Assembly (NCBI GenBank): GCA_963556145.1
Contig: OY744464.1
Location: 7,911,508-7,975,507 of the forward strand
Length of the DNA stretch: 64,000 nucleotides
Reading direction: 5' to 3'
Source of the DNA: Hygrocybe punicea
Taxonomy: Eukaryota > Basidiomycota > Agaricomycetes > Agaricales > Hygrophoraceae
Below, one piece after another: positions 56,222 through 64,000 of this stretch. Below the pieces are notes generated by a model. It was not told where the DNA came from. It ran no database searches and saw only the letters and a list, made by a program, of their open reading frames with translations. Every line of letters begins with the position of its first letter. The first letter of the stretch is position 1. The translations under genes and the position numbers were made by a program.

Positions 56222-56840
56222 ACTCTTTTGAGGCCAGGAGGCTGTAGGAGTGGTTCAAATTTAGTGTGAATAGTGTCTACACCAAAGGAAAAAATACGTA
56301 CTGCTTGCAAATGCATCTGACCAACTGTTCTGCACAACCAAGTCATCGCCAGTTTGGATTTGAGTAAACTTTGGAGATTGCGGCAACTGAACCACTATCG
56401 CGAGTAACAGCCACAATAGACGCACTCTCAGGAGGCTGACCTGGTCAGTTGATCTGATGAATCCAAAGCTGTCCGTTGTGCACATGTATGGTAGCCTCTC
56501 TGATGGCTTCATCCTGTGTCAAAACAAAGGGCTCCTGCATAGAATGTCAATAGAAGGCAGGTATAACATGCAGATAAAAACTTACTGATTTCTGAGCAAA
56601 CCTGAAACATAATGCGGCAGCTTGAGGGATATCATCTTCTACGGCTGGGCGAAGGTCATAAAGAAAGTTGGGATGCATGGTCAACAGTTGGATGTGGGGG
56701 AGGTATGGGAAACAGAAGAAGCCAAACTGAGCAGTGGAAAATTCGGTGAGTAGTCATGTGACCATCTTTTTCAACATTCAACATTCAAAAAGCACTGCTA
56801 AGTAGCTACAATAGTATTTGCTCTTCATAGCTAGTATAAT
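56222..56840. other. Intergenic, no gene recognised
   Basis: Contains the short minus ORF 56261-56512 without a motif. An intron-like polypyrimidine stretch ends near 56830. Nothing else was recognised. Confidence 0.35.
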
Positions 56841-57263
56841 TTGCTTGTTGAGATTCCTGAAAATGTATGCCAAGCACTCATGCTTGAGCTAAAAGTAATC
56901 ACTGATGGTTTTCCTCAAATTCCTCCATCTGGGCTACTTTTTATTCAATCAGCCTTGACTTGCTCCACTTCTTCTTGTAGTACTGTACAACCTTCACATT
57001 CTTCTAAAAAGAGAAAAGTTACTAAATCAATGGATGAGTCAGCCAACTCACCCCACCTAGTTAAACTGGCTAGACTAATAAGTGCAGCTAGAGTTAGAGG
57101 TGGGAAGGGAGTGTGTTCCAGAAATGGCAACAGAAAGAGAAAAAGTAAAGGGAAAAGAAAGAGAATTGGAAAAGATCAGACAGAGAAGAAAGGAGAGGGG
57201 GAGGAAGACAAAAAGATGGAGGAGGAGGAGGAGGCGGAGGAGGAGGAGAAGGAGAAGGAGATA
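56841..57263 (+). CDS. Possible 5' exon(s) of the oxygenase gene, Lys/Glu-rich
   Basis: An open frame encodes LVEIPENVCQALMLELKVI, a Ser-rich stretch, SSKKRKVTKS (looks like a basic nuclear-localisation signal) and a long Lys/Arg then Glu-rich run that ends at the MITE. Across the MITE the sequence continues with GAG/GGA repeats and a charged stretch (57912-57990). It is placed on the same strand as, and upstream of, the oxygenase exons, so it may be the N terminus, but no intron chain linking it to 58132 could be established. Confidence 0.4.
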
Positions 57264-57909
57264 CACTGTCCAAGGGCCGGGCCAGGCCACCTCAGGCTGG
57301 CCCTGGCCCTGGCCCAATGACTATCTCAAGAATTCATCCATACATCTCTCTATTAACAGTATTCTAACCTACATAGTCCTCATCATTAAAATCAAAATGT
57401 CCAACATATTTCTTCACAATCTCCTTCTACAGACATACATATTGTTACAGTACAGTTAAATAGTTATGAGCCATTTTGTTAGCATTTTATGCTATTGTGG
57501 CTACTGCTGGTAGTAGTAGCTTGTTGACAGACATGAGGAGCTACAGGTGATCCCAAAGTGTATGATTTAGCTTGTACTCATGGAATGTGGAGTTACAAAC
57601 TTACAGGGGATCTCAAAGATAAAGGCTAAAAGGATGTATGATTATGGGAACTAACTATATTAGCCTGCTGCTTTGGAAAATGTCACAGCATGCATGGTAT
57701 AATTTAGTGTCCACATCATGTTTAACAAAAAGTCAATGTAGAACAAATTACTAGGGTAAATTTATAGCCAGTGTGTCCCCTGACATCTACGAGGGCTGGG
57801 CCAGGGCCAACCCAGGGCCAACCCTCAGGGCTGGCTGTTTACTGACTTGGCCCTGGCCCTAGACTCAAGGGCCAGGGCCAGAGGGTCATGGTCCTGCCCT
57901 TGGACAGTG
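57264..57909. mobile_element. CACTG-ended MITE, 646 bp, in a GAG-repeat tract
   Basis: Starts CACTGTCCAAGGGC and ends GCCCTTGGACAGTG, with further inverted GGCCCTGGCC-rich sequence inside both ends. TA lies on both sides (57262-57263 and 57910-57911). The flanks are GAGAAGGAGAAGGAGA on the left and GGAGGAGGAGG on the right, so it landed in one purine-rich tract. The interior (57330-57780) is AT-rich with no ORF. The superfamily is uncertain: CACTG ends suggest CACTA-type, the TA suggests mariner-type. Confidence 0.7.
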
Positions 57910-58131
57910 TAGGAGGAGGAGGAGGAGGAGGAGGAGGAACAAGAAAGCAATGACAAGAAAGGGAATGAGAGTTTGACATAGAATGATGAGGAAGAAGATA
58001 AAGAAGAAGGCAGCACTGCAAAAACAATGAGAAATGAGAAATGATGGCCAAGAATGGATCTCACAGGGAGTAGAAGTTTAACAGAAAAAGGACAGAGACT
58101 TCCATCTGCTCTTGCTGGAGTAGTTTAACAG

Positions 58132-60157
58132 AGCAATTTAGGTCAGTTGCAGAAAATGCATCGACAGTTGTCTCAGTTGTCTTATTCTATTTCACAGCAA
58201 ATAACAACAGTGGTTTCCATTCTCCAAAAGTATATTTCACTGGAAATGGGTATCAAAGAGCAGATATTCTCTTTTATGCTCCATTTGATTCAGCTGACAA
58301 TTGGGGTTGATTAGTAAGTTTGAATTTTTTAAATGTAATGGCACTAAAAAAAATATCAACAGTGAGAAAAAGCATGATATTTCATTTACTATCAAAGGCC
58401 TGGCTCAGAAAGTTGGAATATCTGCAGTCACATTAAGAAGTTGGCTGTCAGATGGTAGCAAATTATTATACCTATGTCTATGCAGTAAAAGACTTTTTTT
58501 ATATATTTACTAATTTGCTGAATTGGTCCATAGGTTCCCTCTATCTTCTTCCAATTATTACTATCCTTGGATTAAAAAATGAAATTTGCAAGAAAATGAT
58601 AACCCAGGATGTGGCTGGTATAGCAGTGTGGTTGAGAGAGATTTCAGGTATAATCTCACTTCACATCAAGTAAAATATATAATCTCAAATCCCTGCAGAT
58701 GATGCCCAAGGAAAGCTTATCAAGGATATTCTTGTCCCTATTGTGCAAGCTATGCATAAGATCACATTGGTGGCATATAGTTTGGAGCTTCCATATTCTG
58801 ATCCTTTGAATTTTTGGGACATGGAAATATGTGACAGCTATTTAAGCAAGATCAACCTCCAGTAAATTCACTTTTTGTTATTACTTCAAACTGATAAAGA
58901 TTAGTACTATTTAGTTATTTTATTCCACCATCCAGATCTGCAATTTGGACCACATCTTGTGAAAATTTACCCATGGTTTCTGGGCAGGTTCCATACCAAA
59001 TTTTGCCTGAGAATACTGTTAAAATTACTCTACCCATGGAGATGAAGAAGACCAAGTGTCCTGTAACCAAAGAGAATACTATTGAATGGACAGAAGTTGA
59101 GAGGACAAAGGCTGAAGCTGCTTTAGATGTCCAAACTTTAGAGGAACTGGAGAAAGAGGTAATATTTGATATTCAAATAATTTGCATTTGTTGATCAATT
59201 TAATGTGCATTATAGATACAGAGGATACATTCTCAGGATGGTGATAATCCTTATATCAAATTTTGTTCTGCTCTTTTGAACAAGTATGGGTTAAAACACT
59301 TTTTTATATTGTATTTTTTATAACCCATTATCTTTATTACAGCAAAACCTTATCTGTCAGAGATAAGAAGGACAAACTGCAGGCTTTATTTGTTACACAT
59401 ATGCCTTCTACCAAACCGGTCTTTTGGAAGACATTTTCTATAAGAGTAGAAGCTTTATTCTCCAAAGAGTTTTATGAAGATGACTCAAGCAGAAATGATT
59501 ATTCTTTCTTGGCAATTCATTATTCCTGGTATAATAGGTATTCAGATCAGGTAAGTCCAATATAATTGAATGTTACTGAAATGATATTTAGTTTAATGCA
59601 GGGTCATGGAGCACCTACTGATTGTCATCCTGATCATCTGAAACAATCTGGCAAAGTCAGGGTTAATTTTAACCAGAGAACTCCTCATGAATCTATGAAG
59701 ATTGCCAGAGATACTGAGGAGTATTTATTGCTTGTTGGTATCATGGAAGATCTAACAGAGTTTCTCAGAGCAAATGTAAGGTCATTATATCTTTGTAAAA
59801 GACAATGATGATAATTAAATATCATCCAAGCTTGCTTTTCAGCTTCCTAATGAGTATCAAGAACTCAGTTTATCCTGCAACAAACTTCCCTTTAATTCAA
59901 ATTGTCCTATATATCCATTTACTGGTCTTGTTCTCAACCTTTGTGTTTCTACCAGAGGACATAGAGCTCATCTGGATAAGAAGCTGTGTGTTGTTATACC
60001 TTTTGGTGATTGGGAAGGTGGAGAAATTTGTTTATATGAATTGGGGTTGGTGATCAATCTTCAGTCTGGTCATATTTTAATTTTTCCTTCTTGTGACATT
60101 ACCCATTTTAATCTTCACTTTACTGGTCTTAGAAGATCTTTAGTTTTACATTTTTGA
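58132..60157 (+). CDS. TET/JBP-like 2OG-Fe(II) oxygenase gene, nine exons, 5' end open
   Basis: Exons 58132-58313, 58363-58454, 58534-58647, 58699-58861, 58936-59158, 59216-59283, 59343-59550, 59602-59775 and 59843-60157; all GT-AG, all phases agree, no stop, giving about 512 residues from the first exon. The last exon holds the oxygenase core: GHRAHLDKK (Fe ligands H-x-D), VVIPFGDWEGGEICLYELG, GHILIFPSCDITHFNLHF (distal His) and GLRRSLVLHF (Arg that would bind 2-oxoglutarate). This layout fits the TET/JBP oxygenases expanded in Agaricomycetes, some of which oxidise 5-methylcytosine and ride with transposons. Upstream exons are helical; a segment in exon 2 (GLAQKVGISAVTLRSWL) resembles a helix-turn-helix. 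Intact frame in a degraded neighbourhood suggests selection. The N terminus probably lies at 56841 or beyond. Confidence 0.6.
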
Positions 60158-61912
60158 GACTTGGCTGTCAGATTCCAATGGCTGGCTTAAACATATTTAA
60201 TCACAGTAGTCATGTTTCACTTTAATTTTGATCTGATTGTTTCCATTTCTATAACAACTTACTGTATTTACAATGATAAATTGTAACAAGGCTTATTCTA
60301 TGTGGCTCCTCCCAGCATTATCATGTAAGCAGCAACCCTCCCAGGTACCATCCAGATTGGAGAATCTTCAATGTCATAGCCCTCCTACAAATAGTATTTG
60401 GCATCACATGGAGATGTGTCTTTATTTTATTTTGTCTATCAGGTAGCATGTGATTGGTAAGGTCTCTAGTAGTCCCAAAATTTTATATTCCTTTGTGGCC
60501 ACCTTCTTCACCACCAGCACCACAAATGGCCATCCGCAGTGCTGCCACATAAAGATACTGAGGGAGCGCAAGGCCAGGAGTTGGTGTGAATAGTGAACTG
60601 CAGGGGTACAGCAACCCTGAGGGTTATTAGTCATAAGTATGGGTACTGGTAGCTAAATCTGGACCTGGCACAAACAGGCCAGGTAACGTGTCACAATAAA
60701 TCTGTGACATTATCCAGGCAGCTATCAATGACAGCAACATGGGACTGATGATGACATCAACCAATGGCTACCACATCTACAGCTACCATAACCAGCACCA
60801 CCATTACTGCTACAGATGCAAAACCACCCTCCTGAGTGGGTTTAGAACATGAGTCAGACAAACACTGAGGACATGGCTAATACCAATGCTTAGTATTGTG
60901 CTATGATACACCCAGAACTCCTAATTGTAATGTGCATGGTAATATCCTTACTAAAATTCCTCCCCAAGATAGTCAGGAGCAATGTCAGGCAAATGCCAAG
61001 GCCAATACTGAAGTGTATGTTGATGCCCTGTGTTTTGCTATGATAACCACAGATTCTAATGGACATCTGAACCACATTAGAGATTTACAGTCTATTTCCA
61101 AAGTCATTTAAGAACATGTTCAGGCCAAAACTGTTCTGTATGCTGATTCCCATTCCTGTGCCACTATCACACAAGTTCTAATTCCTACTTGCACCATAGG
61201 TTTAATTCAAGACCCAACTTTGGGATTATTAGTTATGATAATAATAATAATAATAACTAACATAGGTTAAGTTCTAAAAGGGTTTGCCTGAGATTGACTC
61301 TGATATTCCTAGGGATTCCCAAGAGACTCCCTAGGGACACTATACTACAGGGACTCCCTAGGGACAGCAGAGAATCCCTGAGAAATCTCTATGGTAGGGA
61401 CAGCATTTTTAGTACAGACTACTTTATTATTGTACTATATTCACAATCAGGTATCTTCTTTGGTATGTGTGCATCCAGATGAGTGATTAATTTGTATTAC
61501 CCAATTACTGACAGTGTCTTTTTGAAGTTATCATTTTAATGAATATAGCATCTCTGGAGTCCAACTGTTGGTGGCCATTCCTGAGAAATGTGCACTTGTC
61601 ACTGTATAGGTCTTCAGGAATGAAAGGGCAGGTGAATCCCCCTGATTTCCTTGCTGGGAAACCTACTTGTAGTAGGCCTGGTGGTATCATTGAAATCTGA
61701 CCAGATGAGTCTCACTATTATTTTTCAGCCTTCCATCAGTAACATTAAGACCAGGTGATATTATTATTTGGGTTGATTTCGAGCAGCTATGTTGCAAATT
61801 TGGTAGTATTTTCTTTGTCAGTCAGTCTTGATCAAGTAGGAGAAGAGCTCCTCCTTTGAGATCAAGACTGAATGGCTTTGATGTTTTGCTTCTAGTCCTT
61901 TCAGATGCATTT
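60158..61912. other. Intergenic, scattered repeats, no gene recognised
   Basis: A minus ORF at 60422-60634 and a plus ORF at 60896-61111 show no family motif. There is an (ATA)n run at 61233-61256 and a cluster of ACTCCCTAGGGAC words, palindromic at CCCTAGGG, at 61325-61370. Nothing else was seen. Confidence 0.4.
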
Positions 61913-62820
61913 GTGATGAGTCCCTATAAGGGAATCATTTTCTATATGGTGGATTTTTCAACTCAGGGTCATAGTCTAATATGCCAAGCCATGGGAACAA
62001 TTTTGTAGCCCTGTGAATAATTGTGAAACCGTGTGACTGCTGACTTTTTAACTGTGGGAATTTGTTGTCCCAATCAGCAAGAATAATAAGACAGCCAGAT
62101 CAAAGCTGCCATATTCGTACCTGTGAGGTTGTCAGTTGAGCATATCGACAAATGATATTTTGTATGTCAGCAGTCATGTAAAAATGCCATTAGAGAATTG
62201 ATGTTTCTTGACTCTTTCCTATTGGCTGCAAGAGAATTCCACTACCATGTACATCCAATGTAACAGATTTTGACGACTTTTATTGTATGGCTTCAATTTC
62301 TAATGACCAGCAATGCACTACCAAACAGTCCAAACACTGTTTGACAAGGGTGTGGGATTCATGTTGTTTGCATTTATTTTCCTATCAAGTAGTCCTAAAA
62401 CAGTTGTACATCCATCTACAGCATAATGGACACTTGAGAGTGACATTGGTTGTATTGATTGTCATATCCCTTTGTATCAGGGATAATCATCTATAGCATA
62501 TTTGACAGGTGTTGATAGGTTTGTTGCAATTATTTAATTTCTAATGGCCAGCAAAGTACTGTCGAACAGTTGTCAAACAGGCCGAATACTGTTTGACAAG
62601 GGTGTGGGAGCCTGTTACACATTTTTTTGGCCTTTATTTTCCTCCCAACTGACCATGACATATTTGTACAACCAATGCCAGCATAGTTAACACATGGGCA
62701 GGTCTTGATTATCTTACCCACTGGCCACAAGAGGAATCTGCAACCATCTACACTCTATTTGGTAGATGTCTCTGTTGAACAGGTCGAAAGCTGTTTGGCA
62801 AGTATGTGAGAGTTGCTACA
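61913..62820 (+). repeat. Dispersed repeat block, second copy of 13617-14345
   Basis: 61915-62110 matches 13620-13820 in the same orientation. Then motifs of the form AACAG...GAA(C/T)ACTGTTTGACAAGGGTGTGGG recur at about 62325, 62575 and 62785, spaced about 210-250 bp. It is AT-rich with no coding signal. Confidence 0.6.
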
Positions 62821-62869
62821 TATTTAATCTTCTTGCTAATTGGATATTTGTTCTACTTAGTGAATGGGT

Positions 62870-64000
62870 GAATGGCATGGGTATGGGTAAACCCATGGTT
62901 TTTGCCATGGGTTTAGCCACGGGTCCAGGTCCAGGTCACACTTTTGTGACCTGTGGCTGTACCTGTACCCACGATGGGTAACCCATGACTACAGGTCACA
63001 CAAGTGATGCGTTGTATTCAAGTTGAACGTGATGCATTGAATGACAAGGCAGAGACCAGTATGAAGCTGGTCTCTGCTAAAGGTAAGTTGTTTTCTTTCT
63101 TTTACACACACTGGGCAAAAATGCCTTTTTGTAGTCTACAAATAGCTTGAAAATATAATCCAAAAAACTAAATTTGGACATATCAAAATGGCTTCTCCAA
63201 TAGATAAATAAAGTCCATATTTTCTATTGACTTTGGAGAGCACGGAATAGATTACCAAAATAATAGATAAATATTGTATTTGAGTTCTGATGCAGGAAAG
63301 AATTTTTGTATACCCTACATTATGCACAAATTTCCGACTTTGTAGAGACAAAAAGATCAACTTTGAAGCTCTTCAAATACAAAAGGCCGGATTGCCATAT
63401 GGGGAACCGGTATTTCCCCATATGGTATTTTCGGTTCCCCATATGGCAATCCAGCCTTGTGTATTTGAAGAGCTTCGAAGTTGATCTTTTTGTCTCTACA
63501 AAGTCAGAAATTTGTGCATAATTTAGAGTATACAAAAATTCTTTCCTGCATAAGAACTCAAATACAATATTTATCTATTATTTTGGTAATCTATTCCGTG
63601 CTCTCCAAAGTCAATAGAAAATATGGACTTTATTTATCTATTGGAGAAGCCATTTTGATATGCCCAAATTTTGTTTTTTGGATTATTTTCAAGCTATTTG
63701 TAGACTACAAAAAGGCATTTTTGCCCAGTGTGACATCATTACTTACAAAATTTACAGATATAACTACAGCTTCACCCAAGAAATGCAAACGCAAATGCAG
63801 ATGCAAACGGCCATGATGAAAACGACGATGATGCAAATTATGACAACTAAAATGACAACGATCACAACAGTGACAGTGAGTGCAAGGGCCATGGTGGCAA
63901 CGCCAAGCAAAGTAAGCCCAGGGGAGTGGTGCACCCACCCCCTGGTCACCAGGTGAGTCAACGATGCAAACGATGACGACTAAAATGACGACAATGACAA
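62870..64000 (+). repeat. Dispersed repeat, copy with foldback insertion
   Basis: Same repeat as 12489-13080, opposite orientation, with the ACCCATGG-rich block at 62875-62990, a CAAGTTGAACGTGATGCATTG block at 63022, and the GGTCTCTGCTAAAGGTAAG segment at 63069. After the foldback element it resumes at 63733 with TTACAG, then GCTTCACCCAAGAAATGCAAAC-like sequence and the ...GEWCTHPLVTR segment (63940). The window ends in ACGATGACGAC-type repeats. It may be coding in its home element: the foldback lies within an intron-like GTAAGT...TTTACAG segment. Confidence 0.65.
63107..63732. mobile_element. 626-bp foldback (long inverted repeat) element
   Basis: The left arm starts CACACTGGGCAAAAATGCC; the right arm is its almost perfect complement ending GCCCAGTGTG, and the arms meet at about 63420 in a GGGGAACCG / CGGTTCCCC centre. 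Identical small ORFs occur on both strands because of this. ACA is duplicated at 63104-63106 and 63733-63735; the copy of the host repeat at 12489-13080 shows the same site with a single ACA, confirming a 3-bp duplication. Confidence 0.9.

Noticed and set aside
63136..63816. Two nearly identical ORFs on opposite strands as a gene pair
   Set aside because: They are the two arms of a foldback element read from each strand.

Overview
The window looks like a gene-poor, transposon-rich region of a basidiomycete genome, most likely an Agaricomycete. The grounds are short GT-AG introns of about 48-75 bp, a PLAC8 gene, and transposon or accessory families typical of that class: pogo/DDE_1, DDE_1 with a Ulp1 (C48) protease, PIF/Harbinger with a Myb-like partner, hAT, Ty3/Gypsy, a WGTA-type reverse transcriptase, a RecQ-like helicase and a DUF6589-like protein. 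No rRNA, CRISPR array or convincing tRNA was seen. Everything here comes from reading the sequence; no database search was possible.

Layout. 0.5-4 kb: a hAT transposase relic split by a 1.65 kb solo-LTR-like repeat. 4.5 kb: a 92-bp hAT MITE with an 8-bp target duplication. 6.3-12.1 kb: a young LTR element without gag-pol (two 898-bp LTRs, 4-bp target duplication, primer-binding site) full of C-rich tandem repeats. 12.5-14.4 kb: dispersed repeats that recur at 61.9-64 kb. 14.6-17.3 kb: a pogo element nested in a Tc1/mariner relic. 18-21.1 kb: a truncated Ty3/Gypsy element. 22-25 kb: kinase-like and hAT relics and a MITE.

25.8-34.3 kb is the only gene island that looks like host genes: five multi-exon paralogues (A-E) of an unrecognised, mainly helical family, then a PLAC8 gene. 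Introns at matching positions and phases show that the paralogues share ancestry. A, C and probably E have a central hydrophobic segment; B and D lack it; C and E carry long repetitive N-terminal tails.

34.6-41.4 kb: convergent RecQ-like and DUF6589-like pseudogenes. The first is split by a second solo LTR with a perfect 5-bp duplication; the second abuts a PIF/Harbinger element (41.4-45.2 kb). 45.2-51.7 kb: a PD-(D/E)XK-like gene split by a 5.3 kb TA-flanked transposon whose coding frame runs through a Ulp1-like protease into a DDE transposase. That transposon is itself split by a non-autonomous hAT element. 51.7-54.7 kb: a DIRS-like retroelement relic. 56.8-60.2 kb: a nine-exon 2OG-Fe(II) oxygenase gene resembling the TET/JBP group, with a CACTG-ended MITE inserted just upstream. 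The right end is repeats, including a 626-bp foldback element whose empty site is also present in the window.

Most transposon genes are broken by single nonsense codons, often TGA where an Arg CGA is likely. This suggests C-to-T decay at CpG rather than large-scale rearrangement.
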